A DNA stretch of 64,000 bases from Parvibaculum lavamentivorans DS-1 (GCF_000017565.1 NC_009719.1:1-64000), one strand, 5' to 3'; numbered from the stretch's first letter, positions 45,950 to 55,257 are shown. The notes: generated from the sequence alone by a model not told the origin. A program made the numbers and translations.

Positions 45950-47434
45950 TCACTCTCCATCAATCGTCCAGAGCGCCAGCGCCGCATAGCCGCGCCAGGG
46001 GCGCCAGCTTTCGGCCATCCGCTCCAGCTCCTTTGTCGAAACCGGCTCGCCCTTGCCCACTGCCTTGCGCAGACCGAGGTCGGAGGCCGGAAAGGCATCG
46101 GGTTCGCCCAGCGCCCGCAGCGCCACGTAATGCGCTGTCCACTCGCCGATGCCGGGCAAGGCCGTCAGCTCGGCGAGCTTCGCGTCAAGGCTTTCGCGCG
46201 GCGTGAAGTCGAGCGCGCCGGAGGCAACCGCCTGTGCGAGCGATGTCAGTGTCGCGATGCGTCCGCCCGTCAGGCCGAGGCCGGATAGATCGGCGCGGGC
46301 AAGCGCGCGCGGCGCGGGAAAGAAATGCGTGATGCCGGGCTCCTCCGTCGTCACCTCCTCGCCAAGCCGCGCCACGATGCGGCCTGCAATGGTGGTCGCC
46401 CCCTTCACCGAAATCTGCTGGCCGAGCACGGCCCGCACCGCCAGCTCGAAGCCGTCAAAGGCGCCGGCCACGCGCAAGCCCGGCACGCGCGCGAAGCGGG
46501 GGCCGATTGCCGGATCGCCGGCAAAGGCGGCGGCAATGGCGCCGGGCTCCGCATCGAGATCGAACAACCGGCGAAGCCGCGCGGCAATCGCGCGCACAGG
46601 CACCGTGCCGCCCTTCGCGTCGAGAACGGCAATGCGCGCATCGAGCGCGCTTCCCGTCGCGGCGGGCGTAACGGTGACAAGGCCTTTGACGCCCCCGAGA
46701 TGGAAGCTCCTTGCATAGCGGCCCTCCGAAATCCTTTCGACGCCCGGCAGCGCGCGTGACGAGAGATAGGCGAGAATACGGTCGAAATCGAAAGGCGGGC
46801 GATAGCCGAGCCGAATGCGGATGCTGCCCCCCGCCTGCTTCTCCGAGGCGCGGCGGATTTCGCCCGGCGCCACGCCATAAGCGGTGAGGATCGCATCGTT
46901 GAAGCGGCGAAGGCTCCGGTAGCCGGCCGCAAAGGCGACTTCGGCAAGAGGCATGTTCGTATCGCTGATGAGCTGCTTCGCGGTCAGCAACCGGCGGTTC
47001 GCGGCCACCGCCTGCGGCCCCGCGCCGACATGCGCGAGGAAGAGCCGGCGCAACTGCCGCTCGCCAAGGCCGAGACGCATGGCGAGATCTTCGAGCCGCC
47101 CCTCGTCCAGCGCCCCTTCCTCGATCAGCCGCAGCGCGCGCGAGACCGTCGCCGCCGTCCCGGCCCAGGCGGGCGTGCCGGGCGCCGCTTCCGGGCGGCA
47201 GCGCAGGCAGGAGCGAAACCCCGCCGCTTCCGCTGCCGCGGCGCTCGGCACGAAGCTGCAATGCTGCCGCTTCGGCACGCGGGCGGGACAGACCGGGCGG
47301 CAATAGATGCCGGTCGTCGAGACGCAGACGAAAAAGCGCCCGTCGAAGCGTGCATCCTTCGCCTCGATGGCGCGGTAGCAGGCGTCCGGGTCGAGCGGAT
47401 AGGGAACGGGGTCCATGTCGATTGCGTGTTTCAT
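45950..47434 (-). CDS. Ada-AlkA fusion: methylation sensor and 3-methyladenine glycosylase
   Basis: Fusion of 494 residues. The N-terminal Ada zinc domain has Cys ligands in FVCVSTTGIYCRPVCPARV and SCLRC and repairs methyl phosphotriesters. An AraC-type helix-turn-helix region follows (MPLAEVAFAAGYRSLRRFND). The C-terminal half is AlkA, with the HhH motif LPGIGEWTAHYVALRALGE and catalytic Asp in FPASDLGL. It combines sensing, activation and base excision and is paired with ogt, giving a compact adaptive response operon. ATG 47434 or 47416 may be the start; neither has a good binding site. Confidence 0.9.
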   Translation of the reverse strand: MKHAIDMDPVPYPLDPDACYRAIEAKDARFDGRFFVCVSTTGIYCRPVCPARVPKRQHCSFVPSAAAAEAAGFRSCLRCRPEAAPGTPAWAGTAATVSRALRLIEEGALDEGRLEDLAMRLGLGERQLRRLFLAHVGAGPQAVAANRRLLTAKQLISDTNMPLAEVAFAAGYRSLRRFNDAILTAYGVAPGEIRRASEKQAGGSIRIRLGYRPPFDFDRILAYLSSRALPGVERISEGRYARSFHLGGVKGLVTVTPAATGSALDARIAVLDAKGGTVPVRAIAARLRRLFDLDAEPGAIAAAFAGDPAIGPRFARVPGLRVAGAFDGFELAVRAVLGQQISVKGATTIAGRIVARLGEEVTTEEPGITHFFPAPRALARADLSGLGLTGGRIATLTSLAQAVASGALDFTPRESLDAKLAELTALPGIGEWTAHYVALRALGEPDAFPASDLGLRKAVGKGEPVSTKELERMAESWRPWRGYAALALWTIDGE

Positions 47435-47695
47435 GGCAGGCAGTCTAGGTCGTCGCGGCCGGCACCGCTCGCCAAAATCGGACATGGCCATTTGCCGGCT
47501 TTTCCGGCGCGATTGGTGACGCCGCCGTCACGATCGCCCCCTCACATGAATATGACCGCCCTACCCGATTGCGCGGTTTGAGTTCCCCTTTGCCGCTGAT
47601 AGGCTTTCGCGCAACGGAAAAAGAAAAAACGATAACAGGGAACATATCCGGCAGCCTTGCGCGCGGCCGGAAGGGGAATTCGAGGAGGAACGATA

Positions 47696-49030
47696 ATGAC
47701 AGACCGTGTGGACGCCGCGGGCGGCGCCGCCACCGGCGTTGCGCCGTCGGCAGGCTTCACGCCCGCCTACCGGAACTATGCCCTCTTTATACTGATGGTC
47801 GCCTACACGGCGAATTACGTCGACAGGCAGATCCTCGCGATCCTGCTGGAGCCGATCAAGCAGGATCTCGGCCTCAACGACACGCAGCTCGGTTTCCTCT
47901 CCGGCATCACCTTCGCGATTTTCTACGCAACGCTCGGCGTTCCGATCGCCATGTGGGCGGACCGCACGAACCGGCGCAATATCGTGGCGCTCGCGCTCAC
48001 CATCTTCTCCAGCATGACGGTGGTCTGCGGCTTCGTCACCAACTTCGCGCAGCTCGCGCTGGCGCGTATCGGCGTCGGCATCGGCGAGGCCGGGTCGAGC
48101 CCGCCTTCCCATTCCATGATCTCCGACATGTTCCCGCCGGAAAAGCGCGCAAGCGCCATGGGCATTTATTCGCTCGGCATCAATATCGGCATTCTCATCG
48201 GCTTCCTCGTCGGCGGCTGGGTCAGCCAGTGGTATGGCTGGCGCGCGGCCTTCTTCATTGTCGGCGCGCCGGGCCTCCTCATCGCGCTCCTCGTCCGCTT
48301 CACCTTGAAGGAGCCTGAGCGCGGCCATGCGGATGGCATCGCCTCGCAGGCATCGGCCGCCGCGCCCAAGGTCATGGAAGTCTGGAAGCTGCTCTGGTCG
48401 CAGCGTTCCTTCCGGCACATTTCCATTGGCTGCGCGCTCGCCGCCTTCGGCGGCTATGCGGGCGTCACCTGGATACCTGCCTTCCTGATGCGCTCCTTCC
48501 AGATGTCGCCGGGCGAAATCGGCACCTGGCTCGCGCTCATCATCGGCTTTGTCGGCGGTGCGGGCACCTATCTCACAAGCTGGCTTGCCGATCGTTATGG
48601 CAAGGGCGATGTGCGCTGGAACATGTGGGTGGTCGCCATCGTCATGCTGGTCTGCTTCCCCTTCGCGGTCGGCATGTATCTGTCGATGGACAAATACTGG
48701 GCACTGGCCTTCTTCCTTGTGCCGGCCTTCGCGGGCGCGGCCTATATCGGGCCGAGCCTCGCCATGACGCAGGGCCTCGTCACCCTGCGCATGCGGGCCG
48801 TCGCCTCGGCGGTGCTGTTCCTGATCCTGAACCTCATCGGCATGGGCCTCGGGCCGCAGGCCGTGGGCATCGTCAGCGATCTCTACAATCCGCTCTACGG
48901 CGCGGAATCGCTCCGCTACGCGCTCCTCACCGTCATGGTGGTCTGGCCCTGGGCAGCGGTGCATTTCGTGCTGGCGGCAAAAACGCTGAAGGAAGACCTC
49001 GCCCGCGCCAAGGCGCATAGCCTGAGATAG
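47696..49030 (+). CDS. MFS transporter, Spinster-like
   Basis: Twelve-span transporter of 444 residues. The start FTPAYRNYALFILMVAYTAN is followed by NYVDRQILAILLEPIK, characteristic of the Spinster-like bacterial group often found with aromatic, sterol or hydrocarbon degradation genes. The loop 2-3 motif is GVPIAMWADRTNRR, and GIGEAGSSPPSHSMISDMFP follows TM4. ATG 47696 follows GAGGAGGAA. A near-perfect stem-loop lies after the stop. Substrate unknown. Confidence 0.88.
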   Translation: MTDRVDAAGGAATGVAPSAGFTPAYRNYALFILMVAYTANYVDRQILAILLEPIKQDLGLNDTQLGFLSGITFAIFYATLGVPIAMWADRTNRRNIVALALTIFSSMTVVCGFVTNFAQLALARIGVGIGEAGSSPPSHSMISDMFPPEKRASAMGIYSLGINIGILIGFLVGGWVSQWYGWRAAFFIVGAPGLLIALLVRFTLKEPERGHADGIASQASAAAPKVMEVWKLLWSQRSFRHISIGCALAAFGGYAGVTWIPAFLMRSFQMSPGEIGTWLALIIGFVGGAGTYLTSWLADRYGKGDVRWNMWVVAIVMLVCFPFAVGMYLSMDKYWALAFFLVPAFAGAAYIGPSLAMTQGLVTLRMRAVASAVLFLILNLIGMGLGPQAVGIVSDLYNPLYGAESLRYALLTVMVVWPWAAVHFVLAAKTLKEDLARAKAHSLR

Positions 49031-49033
49031 TCC

Positions 49034-49077
49034 TTTCCCCTCCCCGAACGGGCGGAAGCTCGTTCGGGGAGGGGAAA
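49034..49077. repeat. 17-base-pair perfect stem-loop
   Basis: TTTCCCCTCCCCGAACG (49034-49050) and its exact inverse (49061-49077) around a ten-base loop, just after the MFS stop. There is no T run, so it may protect the 3' end, act as a weak terminator, or be a dispersed palindrome. Confidence 0.6.
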
Positions 49078-49182
49078 CCCTTCCCTCGTCAATCATTCGG
49101 CGTCATCCCGCCCCTCTGCGACACCGCCCCTCTCGAACGCCGGCCTCCTTTGTGAAAACATGAGCCGCAAAGGAGCCTCGTC

Positions 49183-50193
49183 ATGTCCGCCTCCCTGCCA
49201 GACAAGATGCGCGCCATGCTGCTCGATGCGCCGGGAAAGCCGCTGCGCCTGGCATCGCTTCCCGTGCCGCGTCCCGGTCCCGGCGAAGTGCTGGTGAAGG
49301 TCGAGGCCTGCGGCGTCTGCCGTACCGATCTTCACGTCGTTGATGGCGAGTTGCCGGAACCGAAACTCCCCCTCATTCCCGGCCACGAAATCATCGGCCG
49401 CGTCGCAGCCCTTGGCGAAGGCGTCACCGCCCTCGCTCCCGGTGCGCGTGTCGGCATTCCCTGGCTCGGTTGGACCTGCGGTGCCTGCCGCTATTGCCGC
49501 GCGGACAAGGAAAATCTTTGCGAGAACGCGCTCTTCACGGGCTACACGCGCGATGGCGGCTATGCCGAATATGCGCTCGCCGATGCGCGCTTCTGCTTTC
49601 CCGTCGCCGAAAGCTATGGCGCGGCGGAAGCGGCTCCCCTCCTCTGCGCCGGACTGATCGGCTATCGCTCGCTTCGCATGGCGGGAGAGGCAGGCCTGCT
49701 CGGCATCTACGGCTTCGGCGCTGCCGCGCATATCGTGGCGCAGGTAGCGCGCCACGAAGGCTGGCGGCTCTTCGCCTTCGTGAAGCCCGGTGACGAGAAG
49801 GCAAAGGAATTCGCCCTTTCGCTCGGCGCCGAATGGGCAGGCGGCTCCGATGAGACGCCGCCGGAACCTCTCGACGCCGCCATCATCTATGCGCCTGCGG
49901 GGCCTCTCGTCCCCGCCGCGCTCAAGACGGTTGCGCCGGGCGGCCGCGTCGTCTGCGCCGGCATCCACATGTCGGACATCCCGTCCTTTCCCTACGATAT
50001 TCTCTGGCGCGAGCGGTCGGTGCATTCCGTCGCCAATCTCACCCGCGCCGATGGCGAGGCGTTTCTGTCCCTCGCGCCGAAAGTGCCCATTGTGACGACG
50101 GTCGAAACCGTCCCGCTGGCCGAAGCGAATGAAGCTCTGGCGCGGCTCCGCGACGGCCGGCTCACAGGCGCGGCCGTGCTGGTGATGGAGTGA
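49183..50193 (+). CDS. zinc-dependent alcohol dehydrogenase
   Basis: Medium-chain dehydrogenase of 336 residues. The catalytic zinc site is CGVCRTDLH with GHEIIG; structural zinc Cys residues are in CGACRYCRADKENLC. The nucleotide-binding region GIYGFGAAAHIVAQVA replaces the usual GxGxxG. This type is close to AdhP-like propanol-preferring enzymes. ATG 49183 follows AAAGGAG. It could oxidise alcohols made by the P450s, but there is no direct link. Confidence 0.88.
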   Translation: MSASLPDKMRAMLLDAPGKPLRLASLPVPRPGPGEVLVKVEACGVCRTDLHVVDGELPEPKLPLIPGHEIIGRVAALGEGVTALAPGARVGIPWLGWTCGACRYCRADKENLCENALFTGYTRDGGYAEYALADARFCFPVAESYGAAEAAPLLCAGLIGYRSLRMAGEAGLLGIYGFGAAAHIVAQVARHEGWRLFAFVKPGDEKAKEFALSLGAEWAGGSDETPPEPLDAAIIYAPAGPLVPAALKTVAPGGRVVCAGIHMSDIPSFPYDILWRERSVHSVANLTRADGEAFLSLAPKVPIVTTVETVPLAEANEALARLRDGRLTGAAVLVME

Positions 50194-50269
50194 GTGTCAT
50201 GCGCTTGTTGCAAAAGCCGGTCATGGCTTGACGCTTCCTCCTCTCGGGACCGGCTTTGCCGGAATTAGC

Positions 50270-51079
50270 ATGAAACAGCACGCCGCCTTGTTCGTCCTCT
50301 TCTCCGCCGCCCTTCTCTCGCCCGCCCATGCGCTGGACGAGCGATACCCCTCCTATAAGCCGTATACGGAGCTTTCCGGTCGGGTGGAAATCGCGGGCGC
50401 GCCCGCGCCGCGGAGCCTGATGCTGCTCTGGACGGAAAGTTTCCGCATGCTCCAGCCGGATGTATCGCTCGTCGAAACGGAGCCGGGCAGGGGAGAGGTG
50501 AAAATCCGCGCCGCCATGCAGACGCTCGCCATTCTCGTCCACAAGGACAACCCGCTCGACTGCCTGCCGCTCTCGAAGCTGAGGGCCGTCTATGCAAACG
50601 AGAACCCGGTCTGGGGCGATGCCGGCGCAACCGGCGAATGGGCGGCGAGGCCGGTCGAGCGTTTTGTCCGCGAGCCGGGATCAAGCGACAACGGCTTCTT
50701 CGCAGAGAAGGTTCTGGGCGGCGCCGCCCTTCCCGCTAACGCCGAAACGGTGACGCGCGCAACGCGGCTCCTCCGCGCGCTTCAGTCCCGCCCCGGCGGC
50801 ATCGGCTACGCGCCTGCCGGCTATCGAGGTGAAAACGTCCGTCCACTGAAAATCTCCGACGGCGGCGACTGCGCCGCGCCTTCCATTGCCAGCGTGCAGC
50901 GGGCGGTTTATCCTCTGGCGCGCCTCGTCCATCTCGAAGGGCCGGCGAGCGAGGCCGGCCGCGCCTTCTTCGATTACGTTCTTTCGAGCGAAGGCCAGCA
51001 CGACGCGACCATCGCGGGCTTTTATCCCCTCCCGTGGATATTCGCGGTCGAGGAACGGACGAAACTCGGACTCGATTGA
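50270..51079 (+). CDS. PstS-like phosphate-binding periplasmic protein
   Basis: 269 residues with a signal peptide (QHAALFVLFSAALLSPAHA). The pattern is that of type II periplasmic binding proteins of the PstS group: SFRMLQPDVSLVETEPGRGE, then TLAILVHKDNPLDCLPLSKL followed by YANENPVWGD, and GSSDNGFFAEKVLGG. It is not followed by pstCAB, so it is an orphan binding protein. ATG 50270 is the first ATG. Neighbour of the phosphate-type porin. Confidence 0.75.
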   Translation: MKQHAALFVLFSAALLSPAHALDERYPSYKPYTELSGRVEIAGAPAPRSLMLLWTESFRMLQPDVSLVETEPGRGEVKIRAAMQTLAILVHKDNPLDCLPLSKLRAVYANENPVWGDAGATGEWAARPVERFVREPGSSDNGFFAEKVLGGAALPANAETVTRATRLLRALQSRPGGIGYAPAGYRGENVRPLKISDGGDCAAPSIASVQRAVYPLARLVHLEGPASEAGRAFFDYVLSSEGQHDATIAGFYPLPWIFAVEERTKLGLD

Positions 51080-51202
51080 CCTCGTCCCCTTATCCCCCCT
51101 GTCACTTCTCCGCATCGAAGATGTGTGTCTTTGCTGCCGTTGCGCATTTGCACAGGCCCGCGCCGCGCGGCCACACCGGGGACAAGTCACCCCGTCCCGG
51201 CA

Positions 51203-51235
51203 CTCGATGACGGTTCGGTGACGGTTCGATGACAG
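51203..51235 (-). promoter_or_regulatory. Pho-box array between convergent genes
   Basis: On the minus strand three contiguous 11-base units: CTGTCATCGAA, CCGTCACCGAA, CCGTCATCGAG. The array and its upstream flank (GGCCGACTGTC) closely match the phaZ array at 15401-15433. Downstream on that strand lies only the 3' end of the PstS-like gene, in antisense. Confidence 0.6.
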
Positions 51236-51247
51236 TCGGCCTGAAAC

Positions 51248-51284
51248 CCAAAGAAAATCCCCCGGCGATTGCTCGCCGGGGGAT
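51248..51284 (-). terminator. terminator of the phosphate porin
   Basis: CCCCCGGCGA (51259-51268) pairs with TCGCCGGGGG (51273-51282); on the minus strand it is followed by ATTTTCTTT. Confidence 0.85.
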
Positions 51285-51323
51285 CCCGTCTGACGATCTG
51301 CGAGGACCGGTTCGGACGTATTC

Positions 51324-52721
51324 TCAGAACGCGAACTGAGTGCGCAGCGCGAGTGCCTGATGCCCGAAATCGAGCTGTGCGGCGCCGCGATCTTCAACAT
51401 CCACGTCAAGATAGTTGAGCATGAAGCGGAGGTTGTTGTTGGCGTACCAGTTCAGGCCCACCGTGATGATGTCCTGTTCGCCGCCATTGAGGCCGATGCT
51501 GGTATCGTTGAGATTGGCATGGCTGTAACGCGCCGCCACTTCCCACGCACCCGCACCGCCGCCACCGAAGCCGAACGGATTGTCGGGCTTCACGCCGGAG
51601 TAAGCCGCCTTCTTGATGTCGTACTTGTAGGACTCGCCGGTGAGAATCCACGACGCCTGCAGATACCAGGCATCCATGTCGGCGCTGCCGCCGGCAATGC
51701 CGTCGACTTCATAGCGGTAGTACTCGCCCTGTGCGCGGAACGGGCCGTAGTTGAACGCGAGTTCGGGGCCATAGACTGTCGCCGTGTCGGCAGCACCGGC
51801 AAAGTTCGCGTCGATATAGCGATCGGCGTCGACGCGCAGTTCTGGACGGTCGCGGAAACGTACGCTGTCACCCGGCAGGTTGAACGAGTGCGACGCAGAG
51901 GCGCCGATATGGACGTTCAGGCCTTCCTTGGGCGATGTCGCATAGGCAAGACGGCCGACGACATTCGAGCTGTCATAGTCGTCAAGGCCACCGCCACTCG
52001 CCGCGGAGCCGGCCGTGTAGTAGGTGGCGCCGAAGAAGTTGTCGGTATTGAAGGTGCCGCCCGCCGTCATGCGCGCTTCGCCTGCCGCCGGTGTGATGGC
52101 GAGGTTCACCGCCGTCGCGCGTTCGATGAAGGTGATGTCGTTCGACGACGTGGAATCGTCCAGCGTCATCTTCGGTTTGGTCGCGCCGAGAACGAGGTTC
52201 ACGCCCTCGATGCCCTTGTAGGTCAGCAAGGCTTCGTAGATGCGCGCATCGGATTCCGTGCCGCTGTCGCCGAAGTTGAACTCGATGTTATATCCGAAGT
52301 CCTTCGCGAAGGTGCCGTTGAAGCCGAGACGGAGGCGGCGGAAGTTTGCGTTGCCCCTCAGGCCGTCCGGGTTGCCGGTCGCGGCGATCATGTTCGCTTC
52401 GTCGCTGTCGCTCATGTCGTAGCCGCCGACGTCGAGATGGGCGCGGCCGGTAATGCCGAAGGTGAAGTTGCCGTCGGCCGATTTGAAGACCGGGCGGCCA
52501 TCCTTGAGGCTCACTTCCACGTCGCTCTTGCGTTCCTCGAGCGACTTGATCGCATTGCCGTGCTGGATCTGGACGTCGTCGACCTTCCGCTGAAGCGCTT
52601 CGATCTGCGCTTTCAGGGCGTCGAGCTCGGCCTGGGTGTTACTGGCGGCAAAAGCGGGAGCCGTCATGAAGACGGCGGCGCCCAGCGCGGTGCCGGCCAG
52701 CAGAATGTTTTTCAACGTCAT
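51324..52721 (-). CDS. OprP/OprO-type phosphate-selective porin
   Basis: Outer-membrane beta-barrel of 465 residues. A signal peptide ends at AFAA near residue 25. A coiled-coil (TQAELDALKAQIEALQRKVD) that could form a trimer stalk follows, then a barrel with FTFGITGRAHLDVGGYD, FGYNIEFNFGD and terminal ALALRTQFAF ending in Phe. The order is that of phosphate-selective porin O/P. An 11-base-phased Pho-box array precedes it, which supports the phosphate role. Terminator downstream. Confidence 0.88.
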   Translation of the reverse strand: MTLKNILLAGTALGAAVFMTAPAFAASNTQAELDALKAQIEALQRKVDDVQIQHGNAIKSLEERKSDVEVSLKDGRPVFKSADGNFTFGITGRAHLDVGGYDMSDSDEANMIAATGNPDGLRGNANFRRLRLGFNGTFAKDFGYNIEFNFGDSGTESDARIYEALLTYKGIEGVNLVLGATKPKMTLDDSTSSNDITFIERATAVNLAITPAAGEARMTAGGTFNTDNFFGATYYTAGSAASGGGLDDYDSSNVVGRLAYATSPKEGLNVHIGASASHSFNLPGDSVRFRDRPELRVDADRYIDANFAGAADTATVYGPELAFNYGPFRAQGEYYRYEVDGIAGGSADMDAWYLQASWILTGESYKYDIKKAAYSGVKPDNPFGFGGGGAGAWEVAARYSHANLNDTSIGLNGGEQDIITVGLNWYANNNLRFMLNYLDVDVEDRGAAQLDFGHQALALRTQFAF

Positions 52722-52817
52722 TTGACGTTCTCCGTGTTCAATGGATGAGCTTCTGTTGCAGGATTGGCAGCCGCGACGACGCCGCGAACACCCCCCATGC
52801 CGTCGCTCGTAACAGAG

Positions 52818-52861
52818 CTATGTGACGGTTAGTTTCCACTTTTGTGACAGTGAAATGACGG
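52818..52861 (-). promoter_or_regulatory. Pho-box array upstream of the porin
   Basis: Reading the minus strand, four 11-base units: CCGTCATTTCA, CTGTCACAAAA, a degenerate GTGGAAACTAA and CCGTCACATAG. The spacing is exact. It lies about 100-140 bases before the porin ATG. Confidence 0.7.
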
Positions 52862-53031
52862 CCGCGTTCTGTGGCGCGCCCGCGGCCAACCGCCGGCGGG
52901 CAGCCCCTCGCAGTTGTTAAAAAATGAAGCTGAAACAATGACTTGCGTGACGCGCAAAGGCTTGCGTCATTCCCGCCACACTATCCGCCAAAAAGCCCGT
53001 TGAGTGTGCGGGGGCAGGCGGAGGCGCGATC

Positions 53032-54252
53032 TCAGGCGAGCTTTGTGACCACTGCGGCCCCTCTTTCGAGTGTCCGGTGGACGGGACACTTGCCGGCAAT
53101 TTCGACGATCTTCTCTCTCAGCGCCGGATCGGCTCCGCCTTCGATATGGATAGTGCGCTGGAACCGGTCGACATGGCCGTCACGGCCCTCGGCGCATTCC
53201 TTACAATCCTTTGCATGGACCTTGTCGTGCTCGACCGTGACCGAGATGCGGCCGAGATCGAGACCCTTGCGGTCCGCATACATGCGCAACGTCATGGAGG
53301 TGCAGGCCCCAAGCGCGATCGACAGAAAGTCGTAGGGGGTCGGGCCGCTGCCCATGCCGCCATAGCTTTCGGGCTCGTCGGCGATCAGACGATGAGGCCC
53401 GCTCGAAACACGCTGCTGGAACTTGCCTTTGCCGGTCTCCGACACGGTGACGTCCTCGGTGCTGTCTGCGTCGCGCGCCTCCTCGCTTGCGCCGATATAA
53501 CGTGTCGCCCATGCCCCGAGCACTTCCGCGACATAAAGGGCATCGCTTCGCTTGGCGAGAAGATGGCTTGCCGTATCCAGTGAGACGAAACTCTTCGGGT
53601 GCTTGGCCGCATCGAAAATCCGTGCGGCATTCTCGATGCCGACTGTCTGGTCGAGCGGCGCATGGAAGATCAGCAGCGCCTTTCTGAGCGACGCGACGCG
53701 GGCGGCGATGTTCTGTGCGCGCACATCGTCAAGAAACTGCTTGCGGATAGAGAAAGTCCGGCCCGCAAGCGTCACTTCCGCTTCGCCTGTTTCCTCGATC
53801 CTGGAAAGGTCGGCGTGGAAATTATGGATGACATGTTCGGTATCCGCTGGTGCGCCGATCGTCGCAACCGCCTTCGCTTCCGGCACTTCGCCCGCCGCCG
53901 CAAGAACGGCCGCGCCGCCGAGGCTGTGGCCGATAAGAATTGAAGGCGCTTCGTATTCCCGCCGCAGAAAATCCACCGCCTGCAGAAGATCGGCAATGTT
54001 TGACGAGAAATTCGTGTTGGCGAATTCGCCGCCACTCATGCCGAGGCCGGTGAAGTCGAAACGCAATACGCCGATACCGCGCTCCGCCAGTGCGCCTGCA
54101 ATGCGCTGTGCTGCAAAGATGTCTTTCGAACAGGTGAAGCAATGAGCAAAGACGGCGTAGGCCTTCGGCGCACTCGCCGGAAGGTCGAGCAAGGCTGCAA
54201 GCTCATCGCCTTGCGCACCGTTGAAAACCACCTTGGTCGAACGGATTGCCAT
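53032..54252 (-). CDS. alpha/beta hydrolase fused to OsmC-family protein
   Basis: Bifunctional protein of 406 residues. The N-terminal alpha/beta hydrolase has the nucleophile elbow GHSLGG, oxyanion region FAHCFTCSKD and catalytic His in TASHLL. The C-terminal OsmC/Ohr-like domain has two peroxidatic Cys regions, ALGACTSMTLRMYADRKG and EIAGKCPVHRTLE. Known bacterial fusions of this type exist; the role is likely hydroperoxide or ester detoxification. The promoter region between it and the PRC-barrel gene (about 210 bases) is divergent. Confidence 0.9.
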   Translation of the reverse strand: MAIRSTKVVFNGAQGDELAALLDLPASAPKAYAVFAHCFTCSKDIFAAQRIAGALAERGIGVLRFDFTGLGMSGGEFANTNFSSNIADLLQAVDFLRREYEAPSILIGHSLGGAAVLAAAGEVPEAKAVATIGAPADTEHVIHNFHADLSRIEETGEAEVTLAGRTFSIRKQFLDDVRAQNIAARVASLRKALLIFHAPLDQTVGIENAARIFDAAKHPKSFVSLDTASHLLAKRSDALYVAEVLGAWATRYIGASEEARDADSTEDVTVSETGKGKFQQRVSSGPHRLIADEPESYGGMGSGPTPYDFLSIALGACTSMTLRMYADRKGLDLGRISVTVEHDKVHAKDCKECAEGRDGHVDRFQRTIHIEGGADPALREKIVEIAGKCPVHRTLERGAAVVTKLA

Positions 54253-54380
54253 GATTATGGGCCTTCTGCGGGTCGTAGGGAACTTTCCTCCTCATCCGAC
54301 CACGGCAGAGCGGCAAACGGAACCGGAAATGTGATCGCCATAAGGCGAACCGGGATGTGAATAAAGCAAAAATAAGATTC

Positions 54381-54405
54381 GGAACGGCTCCTTTTTGTAT
54401 CCGTT
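54381..54405 (+). promoter_or_regulatory. EcfG-type promoter of the PRC-barrel gene
   Basis: GGAAC at 54381-54385, 16 bases, then CGTT at 54402-54405: a perfect match to the general stress sigma factor promoter. Confidence 0.8.
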
Positions 54406-54465
54406 GAACACGTATGCGGCGCCTGGTGCGAACCAGCGCGGCCCCAAAGCAAAAGGAGAGACACT

Positions 54466-55257
54466 ATGAAGCGGCTTTTCACGACCACAGCACTTGTTGC
54501 TTCGATGGCCCTCGGAACAGCGGCGGCTTCCGACAGCGTCGATAATGCACCGCGCGAAATGGCGCCTCCGGCGCAGACTGAAGGCGCTGCGATGGACGCG
54601 AATGACAATCTCGAAACCGGTTCCATCAACAGTTCGGATGTGGTTTCGATAAACGGCAATGCTGCCGTGATGAGCGATAGTGCCATTTCGGCGCGGGATT
54701 TGATCGGCGCAACAGTTGTCGGTCCGACCGGTGACGAAGTTGGTTCCGTAAGCGATCTCGTCTTCGATGACGACAATGCACTCGAGCAGGTGGTTGTCAG
54801 CGATGGCGGCATCCTCGGCTTCGGTGGCAAGGAAGTCGCCGTGGACTTTGAAGGCGCTACTGTCACGCGCGGCGAGGGTGATGATCCCGAAGTGCGCATC
54901 GGCATGACCGCCGAGGCGATCGAAGGCGTCGCCGAATTCGACAAGACGCCCTACACGGATGCGGGCGACAGGCTGGGCAGCGCCTATATCGACAGAGAAG
55001 TGAGGCTCGCATCGGCGGAGGATCGCTCCGGTGAACTTCACGACCTCATTCTCGACGACAGCGGCGCCGCGAAATATGCCGTGGTCGAGTTCGGTGGCCT
55101 GCTGGAAATCGACAGCCAGCTCGCCGTCGAGATCGACAGCCTGACAACGGCCTCGGCCGAAGAGCCGTTCTCTCTTTCGATGACGGAGGAGGAACTGCGC
55201 CAGGCCCCGGTGTTTCACTATGATGCCGACGATGTAGCGTCCGCCAGCGACCTCTAA
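54466..55257 (+). CDS. exported PRC-barrel domain protein
   Basis: 263 residues with a signal peptide (RLFTTTALVASMALGTAAA) and two PRC-barrel domains, one from ISARDLIGATVVGPTGDEVG and one around GDRLGSAYIDREVRLAS. Such proteins are common in alphaproteobacterial general stress regulons; the PRC fold binds partners or pigments elsewhere. ATG 54466 follows AAGGAGAG. A perfect EcfG promoter lies 60 bases ahead and a strong terminator follows. Confidence 0.87.
   Translation: MKRLFTTTALVASMALGTAAASDSVDNAPREMAPPAQTEGAAMDANDNLETGSINSSDVVSINGNAAVMSDSAISARDLIGATVVGPTGDEVGSVSDLVFDDDNALEQVVVSDGGILGFGGKEVAVDFEGATVTRGEGDDPEVRIGMTAEAIEGVAEFDKTPYTDAGDRLGSAYIDREVRLASAEDRSGELHDLILDDSGAAKYAVVEFGGLLEIDSQLAVEIDSLTTASAEEPFSLSMTEEELRQAPVFHYDADDVASASDL

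Noticed and set aside
47517-47530. Fifth copy of the diiron/CYP153 operator (TGACGCCGCCGTCA)
   Set aside because: The core matches, but the A/T flanks are lost and the nearby genes (Ada-AlkA, MFS) are not clearly related. Kept as a weak possibility only.
50190-50230. Pho box upstream of the PstS-like gene
   Set aside because: Two GTCAT elements are seen, but they are two bases out of the 11-base phase.
52716-52731. Palindrome AACGTCA-TT-TGACGTT over the porin start codon
   Set aside because: It includes the first codons of the porin (Met-Thr-Leu) and is probably chance; the Pho boxes explain regulation better.
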